A DNA stretch of 64,000 bases from assembly GCA_010909165.1 (NCBI GenBank), contig MU008170.1, positions 1,488,001 to 1,552,000 on the forward strand, written 5' to 3'. Below, piece by piece: positions 54,710 to 64,000 of this stretch. Under the pieces are notes generated by a model, which was not told the origin of the DNA, did not search any database, and was given only the letters and a program-made list of their open reading frames with translations. The stretch's first letter is position 1, and every line of letters begins with the position of its first letter. This DNA comes from Anthoceros angustus (taxonomy: Eukaryota > Streptophyta > Anthocerotopsida > Anthocerotales > Anthocerotaceae). Both the position numbers and the translations under genes were made by a program.

Positions 54710-55882
54710 CTAGAAGGAGTTCATCTCCAGAAGGTAAGTGCGTCTCTTCACAAGAATGCTGGCAGCAGTATTGAAAGGCTCTTCAAACGCAGTAGCCACT
54801 GGCTCTTCAAATGCTCCAGACGAATACGAGGATGCGCAACCATCAGCATCCCTCCGACCTGGCTCCTGGATTTTCAGATAGTCCCCAGTGAGACGCTCCT
54901 CCCTCTTCACCTGTGTCTCACTAGGTCTAATGGCTACCAAGGTAGCACCATTAAGCCTGGTCCCACCGGGCAGCTCCAGACGTGGAGCGTACCACAGTTT
55001 CATGTTCAGTGCCGGGACCTGAGTCCGGTTAGCAGATGCAGACGGAGCAAGAGGCTTGTCTCTGAATTCGTGCAACTGTTTATGATCCATGCAGAGCGTT
55101 CCCTGGCCATCCGCGTCAGTGAGCACCAGCTTCTCCAGCGTCGGATGCTCTGCTATAATCTGCTGCAGGAGGTAATGCCTTGCCGAAGCGGCGATCAGCG
55201 AAGATATAGTCCACACAACCCTGAGCTTCAACTCTCCATCCGTGTAAAAGGACTCGGGAATACTCCCACTGTCATCCTGCTGCACACCGGCAACATCACC
55301 CCCCTCATCCCCCCCCAAGAGCATATCTTCCCCCCTATCTTGCGCCACGAGTCCTTCCAACTTCTCCACCTTCCCGTCCTTGGCCACCTGAGCAGTAGAA
55401 GCGGCACCTAGAATGACGCAGCTCTCAAGACTACTCCCAAACTCCGCCCGCCACTTCAACAACACTCCCTCGTCCACCCCGAGCTCTCCCCCGGGCAGCT
55501 CAATCCTCAAGTTCCGAATCTCCTTAAAGTTCTTCAGCACCTCCACGGGCGAGTGGTGCGAAACCTCCGCCACAATAGCCTTCTTCGGAGCCAGTAGATG
55601 CTGCAGCGCCTGCAACGGCTTCACGATGCTCCCTACCACAAACCGCATGAAATGGCTCAGCAGCCCCCGCCCCTTCCCGTGAATACTCCCGTCCTCCCCG
55701 GATATAACGCAGTCCACCTTCACCACAACGTTGTCCACGAGCGGCGCGAAATCATGAAACCGCTTCGACACCGCACAGCACCTCCCGAGCGCCTTGATAT
55801 CCGCGAGCTTGTTGAATATAAGCAGCAGCAGCGAGTCCGGGAGCTGGTCGAAATGATCCACTCCCGAGCTCTCCACCTCCAT
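54710..55882 (-). CDS. F-box protein of the At5g46170/At4g18380 type, single exon, 390 aa
   Basis: Likely SCF receptor. The F-box is at residues 8-50 (HFDQLPDSLLLLIFNKLADI, then KALGRCCAVSKRFHDFAPLV). It is followed by the conserved DNVVVKVDCVISGEDG and the IVKPLQALQHLL stretch typical of this small plant family, whose members are about 380-395 aa. Family assignment is from memory of these motifs. Later segments LRIELPGGELGVDEG and LVLTDADGQGTLCM also fit. The ATG at 55882 gives MEVESSGVDHFDQ, as in relatives; an in-frame ATG at 55951 is possible. Regulation and substrate are unknown. Confidence 0.9.
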   Translation of the reverse strand: MEVESSGVDHFDQLPDSLLLLIFNKLADIKALGRCCAVSKRFHDFAPLVDNVVVKVDCVISGEDGSIHGKGRGLLSHFMRFVVGSIVKPLQALQHLLAPKKAIVAEVSHHSPVEVLKNFKEIRNLRIELPGGELGVDEGVLLKWRAEFGSSLESCVILGAASTAQVAKDGKVEKLEGLVAQDRGEDMLLGGDEGGDVAGVQQDDSGSIPESFYTDGELKLRVVWTISSLIAASARHYLLQQIIAEHPTLEKLVLTDADGQGTLCMDHKQLHEFRDKPLAPSASANRTQVPALNMKLWYAPRLELPGGTRLNGATLVAIRPSETQVKREERLTGDYLKIQEPGRRDADGCASSYSSGAFEEPVATAFEEPFNTAASILVKRRTYLLEMNSF

Positions 55883-56952
55883 GCAGGCCAGCACCGTCTG
55901 CCTCCGGCAACTCCTCCCAAGGTCCACCACAAGAGACACCTCCTTATGCATCCTCCTCCACTCCAACAAACACCGGCCAAGCCTTCCAAGATCACAACAC
56001 TCGGTCCTCTACGTCAAATCCACATCCACCGCCGATCCAAACGCGCAACCTCCTCCATCTAGCTCCCTTCCTCCAGCACAGCCCCGAACCCTGCAAGAAA
56101 GCTCACAAGAACCTGCACCGAAGTCCACCCCGCGGTGCAGCGATCACATCAACTCCAAACCGAGTTTCCAGAGGCCCCGACCGCCAAATCCCACTCCCGC
56201 CTCGCCGTCACGCTCGAACGCATCCGCATCCGTTCTCCCACACTGTGCAGACGAACCACGCCCGCTCACGCTAATGCGCTTGGCATCAGCAGCTAAGGCA
56301 GACGGATTAGCGAATGGTCGGCGTCAGGGCGGCGACGGTCGGGGCTGGGCCTGCGGCTTCCGCGAACCTTCCTCCGGCCGGGCCGTCCTACTCCGGGGCT
56401 GCACATGCCGCACCTACTTCCACCTGAGGGGCGACCCTGCCACCGGCATGCCGCTTCACCACCTCATCCTCATCCGCCCGGCTCCACGCTCCCACACGCC
56501 GCGGCAACAGAGACGCCAGCAACACAACGGCAGCGACAGCAGTAGCTCTGGAGAAGCTTCAAGGCCGTGGGCAATGGCCGCTCGCGCCTCGCCCGCCTTG
56601 GCCCCGCGCGCCAGGTCTAGACGTCCTGCGCCATACATGCCGTCCCCAGGCGGTCCAGGGGCGCGCTAGGCCTGCCGCTCCCGGCGGCCCGTCTCCAAGG
56701 GTGTCACTCGCTGCAAACCCTGGAAGCTTCGCGGCTTTGACCGGCTGCTAGGGGAGGGTTTACCGGCACAGGGATAAGCCGGGACCCGCTCTTGACCGGT
56801 CAACGTGGGAAACGCACGCGCTTTCGCCTTTCGCCGCACTCGTCTCGCGTCTTGTATAGCCATTTTAAATGCTATTATTCTGGCAACAAAGCGCGTGTCC
56901 TGCCGTCTCCTGCTCCTCCACCTGAGCATGGGCACCTCGCTTTGCCTTCAAA
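55883..56952 (-). promoter_or_regulatory. GC-rich 5' flank of the second F-box gene
   Basis: Overlapping long frames on both strands reflect GC content. No recognisable protein. It probably includes the 5' UTR and promoter. Confidence 0.35.
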
Positions 56953-57157
56953 TATCCCATCCTACTATTAGATGTCGATTTCCAGTGGGGTAATAACACT
57001 GGTAGGAACGGCCGACGTATCGGGCATTCTCGTTCAAGCATTCTAAGGTTGGCAACCCATCCTACTCTTAGATGTAGGTTTACAGTGGGGTAATAACACT
57101 GCTAGGAACGACCAACATATCGGGCATTCTCATTCAAGCATTCTAAGGTTGGCAACC
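56953..57157. repeat. tandem repeat, about 102-bp unit, two copies
   Basis: CCCATCCTACTATTAGATGT.. (56957) and CCCATCCTACTCTTAGATGT.. (57057) share AGTGGGGTAATAACACTG and CATTCTAAGGTTGGCAACC with few changes. Confidence 0.9.
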
Positions 57158-57480
57158 TTGGTTCTGAAGAGGACACGGCTGGTTGTGGGCAAGATGCCGA
57201 ACAACTGTTTGAACGTCATCTTTACTTCTCAATAAGTGATATCTTCTACAAGGGAGTATGTGTAAGCGGCATCGTGCGAGATGGGCGACTAGGGGCACCA
57301 GGAGCACAGAAAGCTGGGAATTAGTTCCCCCTTTGATCTTGGGAACAGGCTCAAGTAGCCCGCACCCCTATTCGAGCACGTATTCAAATGTTGTTCCTTA
57401 CTAGAGTTCGGCTAACTATGGTTAGTTGCCCCTAGGTTAGTCACTCACTTTAACTAACCTAATGTTCTAGTTAGCTACCC
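57158..57480. other. spacer before the retroelement remnant
   Basis: No gene or clear repeat seen, apart from short TTAGTTA/GTTAGTT repeats at about 57410-57470. Confidence 0.3.
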
Positions 57481-58900
57481 TCATGCTGCGGCTACCATCT
57501 ATGCCGTCACGGCCCTCTGGCCAGAGATCAGCTGGCTCAGTGCAGTGTCTACCATAGCCTGGCAATTGACTATGTCCTTCACGGCTGGAGCTTGCTCAAT
57601 CCGCCGTGACATCCTCCTCCTTCCTCTAGCTCTCCGCAGGAGGACTTGGGTCCAATCCATCCGTTCTGAACTTGGCCAGATGTTGGAAAGCGTCCACAAA
57701 GTTCCTCTTATTCAGCACGTTGATTGACCTTTGCTGTCCCTACAACACTAGCCACATACCTGGTGGTGGAATATTCTTCCATATGTCGACGAAGGCGAAT
57801 TCGATTGCGGTGGCCAGGTGAGTTGTAAGCAAACTCAGCAAGTGGCAATGCTTCTTCCCAATTCCTCTGACGGTCGTGGCAGTAAGGACGCAACAAATCC
57901 TCCATTGTTTGGTTTTGCCTCTCGCTGGCGCCGTCAGACTGAGGATGATAAGCCGAGCTCAAACACTGCTTCATGCCCAAGCTTGCACAAAACTCCTTCC
58001 AAAACTAAGACAGGAACTTTGCATCTCTATTTGACACAATTTCTTGTGGCACACCATGCAGGCGAACTATCTCCTTCAAGAACAAAGGCACTAGTTACGT
58101 GGGCTTTGATCGTGCCCTTGACGGGAATAAAGTGAGCAAGCTTGGTGGCTCTGTCTACACACACACCCTGTCATGTCCTCTGCGTTCTCGGCAAGCATGT
58201 CACAAAATCACAAGTCATGCTGGCCCACTTCTCTGCTGGCACCTCTAACGGCATAAGCAAGCCTGCTGGTGCTCTTCTCACTGCTTTGGACTGCGGACAA
58301 GGTAAGCACTCCTGCACATAATTGATGAACTATTTCTTCATGCCTTGTCACCATACATGCTCCTTCAAGTGCTGATATGTCTTATCTATCCCCATGTGTC
58401 CTACTATTGGTGCATCATGGGCATCATGCAATAAGGAAAGCTTCAATTCCGAGCAACTCTCGGGTATGCATAACCTTCCCTTCTTGAACAAACATCCTTG
58501 GTGGATGCTGTAGCAGTCTCCCAATTCCGTCGGCCTGCAAGTTAAGAGATTGTCTTCTAGCCTCTGCAAGATGCTGCTCAAAGTAGCATCTTCAAGTAAC
58601 TTGTGCCGCACTTCTCTCCATAAATTTGATTCTAACTTCAGTGTCATGTTGCTGCAGCGTCTCCTTATGATCCGTGAACACTATGAATTCTGAGCCATAC
58701 AAGTAATGTCGCCAAGTCTTCAGAGCATAAATTACTGCAAGCATCTCCTTGTCATGTGTCTTTGTAATTCTTCTCGGCCTTGAAGCTTTACGGACTTACA
58801 TTTCTCCCTTCTTGTTGCACCGGTGGCTTGTAGTTCTCAGCGTCCATTTGCATTGCCTCTTCAAGCGATTAGTGCGGTGTGGACTACGGACTTCCACAGG
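57481..58900 (-). mobile_element. degenerate Ty3/gypsy retrotransposon pol fragment
   Basis: On the minus strand, in pol order: an RNase H-like piece (about 58690-58790; a TDHK motif), an integrase H2C2 zinc-region piece (58348-58647; GHMGIDKTYQHLKEHVW) and an integrase core piece (57708-57980; SSAYHPQSDGASERQNQTME). Frames are broken by stops and frameshifts and no LTRs are recognised at its ends, so it is dead. Protease and most of reverse transcriptase are not seen. Confidence 0.85.
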
Positions 58901-59162
58901 GGTTAGAAATTAGGTAGGATTTTGTTTTTGTGGAGAGAAGGATAAAATGAGGAGGAAATAAGCACGGTTAGCACTCGGACGGCACTCGGAGTATACTCGA
59001 CTCGGAGTGAGGCGTACCTAGACCTCGATGGCGGCGTAGCAGGGTAAGTCCGGACCCACTCCGACCCGAGGCGGGATAAATCGCCGAAAGAAGTTGGGCG
59101 TAAGGGCGGACTAAGCGGCCGGTGGGCGAGTGGAGGCGGGCATCAGTCGGGGCCGTAACCTT
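58901..59162. other. left flank of the GC-rich repeat domain
   Basis: Transition to GC-rich DNA with CTCGGA-type short repeats (58970-59010). No gene. Confidence 0.3.
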
Positions 59163-60024
59163 GCGAGGCCGTTATAGCGGTATTCACGCGCAGGCTGCTT
59201 GGCGTAAGTGCAGCGGAGTAAGGCAGTCTGGCGGCGTAAGGGCGAGTAAGCCATGCGGACCTCAGCGATTCACAGACGGGGAAAGGCGCCCTCAGCGGGT
59301 TACTCCGGCGTGGTCGCGGAAGAAGGTCATTTTATTTATGACCTCGAGACAATTCTCGCGATCTCTTGCGCTCATGATCCGGCTCTCTGGCGGTATCTCG
59401 TGGGACACTCGGGCGTCTTGTGCGCGGCTCACCGTTGAGGTCGGGAGCGACAGCGAAGGCTCAGCGTGCGGCGGTCTCGACAAGCGGCTCGGCAAGGGAG
59501 GAGAAGGCGATGGCACCCAAAAGCCCAAGTTTGGGAGCCATGGAACCTTGTGGGCGCAACATTGTGACCGGCGCTATCCGGACTTTGGGCTCTGGCTCCG
59601 AGGCGGGAGGTGCGAGAGTGGCATTTGGATGTGTTCCAAATGGTGCGGACATTGTGATGTCACTCTGGTCGGGAGTTTGCGGAAGATCTTGGCGGTCAAT
59701 AAGGAGGTGCGGTCAAGAACCTCGGGAGGACCAAGGCGATGGACCTTGGAGGTCTGAGGCGGCCTACCGCCCAAGGAGGAAGAGGGAGTGGTGCGGGCCC
59801 CTCAAGGCGAAGGGAAGATAGGTCGACCACGGCCGATGCTAAGGCACAGGGCCAGCGGACCCTGTGTTGGGCGATATCCGACTGTTGGGCCGGTCGAGTC
59901 GAGGCGGTGGCGGATCATCGTCACTGGAACCTACTCACCAAGGTGGATCACCTTGGTGATAATCTATTAGTGTTCACACTTGCGGCCGGGAAGAAGGCGG
60001 GAGGAAGGATTATCTTCCCGGTTT
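59163..60024. repeat. GC-rich 0.86-kb tandem repeat, copy 1
   Basis: Begins GCGAGGCCGTTATAGCGGTA and is repeated from 60025 with many small indels. Open frames on both strands overlap and are frame-shifted between copies, so they are not genes. Confidence 0.88.
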
Positions 60025-60870
60025 GCGAGGCCGTTATAGCGGTATTCACGCCGCGCTTGGCGGCGTAGGCGATGCAGCGGCGTAAGGCAGTCTGCAGCGG
60101 AGGCGAGTAAGCCATGCGGACCTCAGCGATTCACAGACGGGGAAAGGCGCCCTCAGCCCGGTGTTACTCCGGCGTGGTCGCGGAAGAAGGTCATTTCTGC
60201 CTCGAGACAATTCGCGATCTCTTGCGCTCCATGATCCGGCTCTCTGGCGGTATCTCGTGGGACACTCGGGCGTCTTGTGCGGCTCACCGTTGAGGTCGGA
60301 GGCGAGCAGCGAAGGCTCAGCGTGCGGCGGTCTCGACAAGCGGCTCGGCAAGGGAGGCGATGGCACCCAAAAAGCCCGGAAGTTTGGGAGCCATGGAACC
60401 TTGTGGGCGCAACATTGTGACCGGCGCTATCCGGACTTTGGGCTCGCTCCGAGGCGGGAGGTGCGAGAGTGGCATTTGGATGTGTTCCAAATGGTGCGGA
60501 CATTGTGATGTCACTACAGTCGGGAGTTTGCGGAAGATCTTGGCGCGGTCAATAAGGAGGTGCGGTCAAGAACCTCGGGAGGACCAAGGCGATGGACCTT
60601 GGAGGTCTGAGGCCTACCGCCCAAGGAGGAAGGGAGTGGTGCGGGCCCCTCAAGGCGAAGGGAAGATAGGCCCGGCCACGGCGATGCTAAGGCACAGGGG
60701 CATAGCGGACCACCAGCGGTTGGGCGATATCCGACTGTTGGACGGTCGAGTCAGGCGGTGGCGGATCATGTCACTGGAACCTACTCACCAAGGTGGATCA
60801 CCTTGGTGATAATCTAATGGTGTTCTGCAGTGCGGGGAAGAAGGCGGGGGGAAGGATTATCTTGCGGTTT
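60025..60870. repeat. GC-rich 0.86-kb tandem repeat, copy 2
   Basis: Same order of blocks as 59163-60024: ACTCCGGCGTGGTCGCGGAA, GGAGCCATGGAACCTTGTGG and CAAGGTGGATCACCTTGGTG. At 60873 another GCGAGGC start follows but diverges at once. Confidence 0.88.
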
Positions 60871-62960
60871 AGCGAGGCTCATAGCTCGGGGCGAAGCCTT
60901 CGCCATCGGCATCCCCATACGATCCATGTATGGGGCATTTGAACTCCTCGGAAGGAGGCTTGGCGGCGCTCGGAAAGGCGGAGGCCTCCGGAAGTGGAGG
61001 CGGGCAAGGCCCGGGAGGGAGGCAGTCGTCGAAAACCAAGCGGACTCGGGAGGAGGGCGGCGGGAGGATTCCGGACTCCATCGCTGAGCGGACCCCTCAC
61101 CACCCAGTATGGGAAGCAATTCCGCCTCCCTCCTCGGTGCCCCAAGCAGGCAGCCGATCCAGCGAGGCGGCCCGGCCCAGCGGCCCGCCCGGCCATCACT
61201 CGGTGAGGCCGGACCGAGGAGAGCAGCGCAAGACCACGGCTACCAGCGCGGCACCCGGTCGGTGCAGTACCTCTTCCCTGCGGGTGGCAAGCGGAGGAAG
61301 CGATGGGAGGCGAGAAAAGGGCCCGAGGCGAGAGGACAGCGGCGGCCGCATCGAGCAGTCATCGCCCGGCGGAAGGGCAAAAGGCGTGCTCCGGACTCCA
61401 TCACCTCCGAGCCCAGGAGAAAAGGCGGAGAAGGCTCATGACCAAAGGGCCAAGGAGGAAGCTCGGGGCTCGGCCTCGGGACCTAAGGGTCTGATTGGGT
61501 CGGAGAACCCAGTCCGGACTTGCTCGGGGCTGCGGTATGGAGGTCCTTGGCCGGACCGTGAGATCTGGCTCCCTCGGACTTTGTGGGAGCCTCACGGCGG
61601 CCGTGGAGAAACACAGCGGGTCACAGCTACCGTCATGGGCGGTATGCTGCAGAATGCATGCGGGATGGCGAGGAGGAGGTGGAAGCCACCGGGCGCATGG
61701 TACTCCTCCGGGAGGCGGTTGGAGGAGCCAGGCGAGAAGGAAGGCCAGCTCTCGGCGGATTGAGGAAGGAAGCCGGGAGGCGGAGGAGGAGGTCTGGTCC
61801 ATCCGCAGGCCGGACCAAATTCCTTCAGTGGAGGAAAGTGAGCGAGAGGCCCAAGCGGGCGGAGGACCTCTGCAGGCGGGCGTGGCGGGCGAGGGCCTTG
61901 GGCGGAGCAGGCGGGATCTCAGGCCCGGCGGACGAGCCAAGGCTGGAGGCTCGGTGGTGAGGTGGAGGCGGAGGCCACGCAGCGGGCCGATCGCGATCAC
62001 TATCGGCGTGATCGGGCCGGTGGAGGCGGCGGGAGGCGAGCCAATCGGCCGAGCAAGTGGCCGAGCAAGCAGTGAGGTGAGGAGGCAGCCGGGAGATTGG
62101 GGACCTCGAGTGCAGCGGGAGGTAGAAGGCGGCGGGGAGGCTGGAGGACAACAAGGACACCTTGGGTTGCAACTCCAAGATGCATCAGGCGGAGGGGTTC
62201 TCAGCGAGAATCCAAGACTTGACGAGAGGTGGGCGCCTCCAGCTCCGCTTGAAACGGAGGAGAATAGGCGGCGGTGCAAGGAGTTCGGCGTCGCAAGGTT
62301 GCGGCGGGATGTGGCGGAAGCCGAGAGTCGGACGGGGATACCCGCCCTGGAGAAGGAAGTGGAGGACCTCAGGAAAGAATAGCGAGGAAGAAGCCTTTGG
62401 AGGAAAAGGTTGCTCGTCCGGTTGCGAGGCGAAGGAGCTCGGCTCCATGGCCCATAATGGCGGGCTGGAACAGCACAGGAGGAGGAGGAGCGTCGGCGGC
62501 GAAGGTTGCAAGAGTAGAGGCCCTTGGCGGCCTCAAGAGTCCGCCCGCCCTACGGTGGTAAGCAGCCGGAGGCAGGCGGTGGGCGATCTGCTCGATTCTG
62601 GAGCACCTCGGAGGAGAATGGGTGCTCGGGCTCATGTGGAGGAGGCGATTGACAAGTCGATTCCGACCGCCTACTACAGCGAGCTCCTCAAGGCTCTGGA
62701 GGTCTGCGCCACCCTAGGCGGGAGGTGGACTTCGGAAGGATGGAAGGAGGCGAGGAGGCGGACCGGGGCAGCTGGCCAGGAGTCCTAGGGCTGTTTGGCA
62801 GCAGCGGCGGCGGCGAAGGCAGCGGAGGAGGAGGAAGGCGCCACAGGAGGTAAGCACTCGGCACCCTCGCATGGAAGGGCGAGGAGGATCTTGGAGAGGG
62901 GAAGGGTGCAAGGGCATTCGGGAACCAAGGGAGGCTCGGTGGATGAACCCATGGCTAGCC
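60871..62960 (+). other. GC-rich, frameshifted coding-like region (possible retroelement gag)
   Basis: Three shifted plus-strand frames overlap (60930-61763, 61495-62382, 62162-62788). They contain charged, heptad-like segments such as ALEKEVEDLRKE and RLRRDVAEAESRTG, suggesting one long decayed coiled-coil protein, as in gag-like or plant transposon proteins. No zinc knuckle or enzyme motif is seen. Assignment is tentative. Confidence 0.35.
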
Positions 62961-62984
62961 GGTGGAGGCATGCCAGGAGCACGA

Positions 62985-63260
62985 GGTCGGACTTTGTCCG
63001 GACTCTCAGAAAGGCGGATCAGGGTCCGGCCCCAGAAATCTGGACTTAGGGATCCAGGACTCTGGTGAGTCGGACCACGAGGTCCGGACCCGAGGAAGGT
63101 TGGGTCGAGGCCGGACCCGAGGCAAGTCCGGTCCCAGGGCCGGACTCCGGCAGCCGAGGCCGGACCCAGGCGATCCGGTCCCAGGGCCGGACTCGAGCCG
63201 GAGGCCGGACCCGGAGGAAGGCCGGACCTAGAGGTCCGGACTCGAGTCGAGGGTCTGAGG
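62985..63260. repeat. GC-rich minisatellite built on GGTCCGGAC
   Basis: Repeated variants of GGCCGGACCCGAG and GGTCCCAGGGCCGGACTC; many GTCCGGAC palindromes. It interrupts coding-like sequence. Confidence 0.8.
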
Positions 63261-64000
63261 TCCAAACTCGGGAGTGGGGAGAGCCACGATCCCAACCCAG
63301 ATCCAGCCCTTGGAGGCCCCTGCGCGAGGCCCGCGAGAGAGAAGAGGGAGGCGAGAAGACTTGGTGGTGGCCGTTGTCGAGGGCCGCCGGTGGCGCTCAG
63401 CAGACCCTCGGGAAGAGGAAGGGTCCGCCTCGCGGATCATCCGATTAGGTGCGCCGACCGGAGCTCGGCTTTGGGCCGCCGGTGCCAAGAAGGAATCGGG
63501 GGCCATCCGGCCCCAGCAGCGATAGGCGGAATAGGCGAGGTAGTAGGCGGTGGTTAGGGCCTGTGGCGGCCTCATTTCGAATAGAGGTGTAATAAAGCGC
63601 CGACCTTGGCGTAGTATAAGAGGCTAAGGGCCTGAATAAATCATCTTTCTCTTGGTGTTGATGCGTTCTTGCAGACCTTTGTGTGTCTTCTTGCTAACGT
63701 GAGTCACGAGTCAGCGGCGAGCACGGCGGCTCGGGAGATTGATCGGTCACGGTAGCCGGACCTAGCGTGTTGTGGTGTGTGCGGGGAAGGGTGGCGGTGA
63801 CCCGTGCTCGTCCGGGCAGCCCCCCCGGCAGGGAGTGTGGCGGAGGAACTCGGGAGGCGTCTGAGCCGGACGGAGGCCGTGGAGCAGCGGAGGAGGTCGG
63901 GCCCATGTAACCAGCGTCTTTTCTAAGGTGAGTGCGTGCGGAGGAGAGGAAAGGGCGGAAGTGTGAGTGGCAGATATGAGCGTCTGAGGTGACAGGTCCT
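63261..64000. other. end of the GC-rich domain with an LTR-like transcription-end segment
   Basis: At about 63585-63690 GC drops and AATAAAGCGCC, TATAAGAGG and GAATAAATCATC occur, followed by GTGTTGATGCGTTCTTGCAG. This resembles an LTR R/U5 region of a GC-rich retrotransposon, but I cannot find its partner LTR in the window. No gene. Confidence 0.3.

Noticed and set aside
61401-62279. 292-codon minus-strand frame in the GC-rich domain
   Set aside because: Proline/serine/arginine-rich shadow of the plus-strand coiled-coil frames in repeat DNA.

Overview
This is nuclear DNA from a land plant, not a prokaryote. The evidence is spliced genes with GT-AG introns, an R2R3-MYB factor, a DYW-type PPR protein, a plant synaptotagmin, F-box proteins and Ty3/gypsy retroelement debris. 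Nearly all introns I could place are short (about 50-220 bases). Together with a long single-exon DYW PPR gene, this suggests a spore-bearing plant with compact genes (hornwort or lycophyte-like, less likely moss or liverwort). The sequence alone does not fix the species.

Layout. 1-3.7 kb: two copies of a 1.84-kb tandem repeat, then a tRNA-like sequence. 4-8 kb: GC-rich flank with hexamer arrays and a complete R2R3-MYB gene. 8-16 kb: repeats, including a diverged dispersed family, a fragment of a GH17 glucanase pseudogene and a 1.19-kb near-identical tandem duplication. 16.3-17.6 kb: small J-domain protein gene (-) whose upstream region is a 3-copy 114-bp array directly behind a TATA box. 17.6-19.9 kb: unrecognised sequence and a degenerate minisatellite. 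19.9-25.7 kb: two minus-strand multi-exon genes, a membrane-anchored GH17 glucanase and a three-RRM hnRNP-Q/LIF2-like protein. 28.4-31.9 kb: a 1159-residue DYW PPR protein (-). 32-34 kb: repeats including two 5S rRNA-like sequences in opposite orientation. 34.8-36.6 kb: PSI-type DUF3475/DUF668 protein. 38.9-40.0 kb: proteasome subunit alpha4. 40.9-43.4 kb: DCAF4-like WD40 protein, convergent with a SYT4/5-like SMP-C2 protein (43.9-47.2 kb, -). 47.9-49.9 kb: small complex I-like protein, divergent from a membrane-protein gene and a methyltransferase-like remnant. 50.9-51.7 kb: non-autonomous terminal-inverted-repeat element. 52.0-55.9 kb: two F-box genes (-). 57-64 kb: gypsy pol remnants and a large GC-rich, internally duplicated repeat domain.

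The genes are mostly unrelated housekeeping or regulatory genes and form no obvious pathway. Two themes recur: protein turnover (alpha4 proteasome subunit, CUL4 receptor DCAF4, two F-box proteins) and cell-surface or ER-plasma-membrane biology (GH17, SYT, PSI). I rebuilt exon structures by hand for MYB, J-protein, GH17, LIF2-like, alpha4, DCAF4 and SYT, checking that phases stay consistent across every junction. I found no convincing new multigene system. The most interesting items are the TM-anchored glucanase with its nearby broken DNA-level copy, the DYW protein ending in DHH, the promoter-proximal triplicated repeat, the 5S-like elements, the TIR element and several long perfect hairpins.
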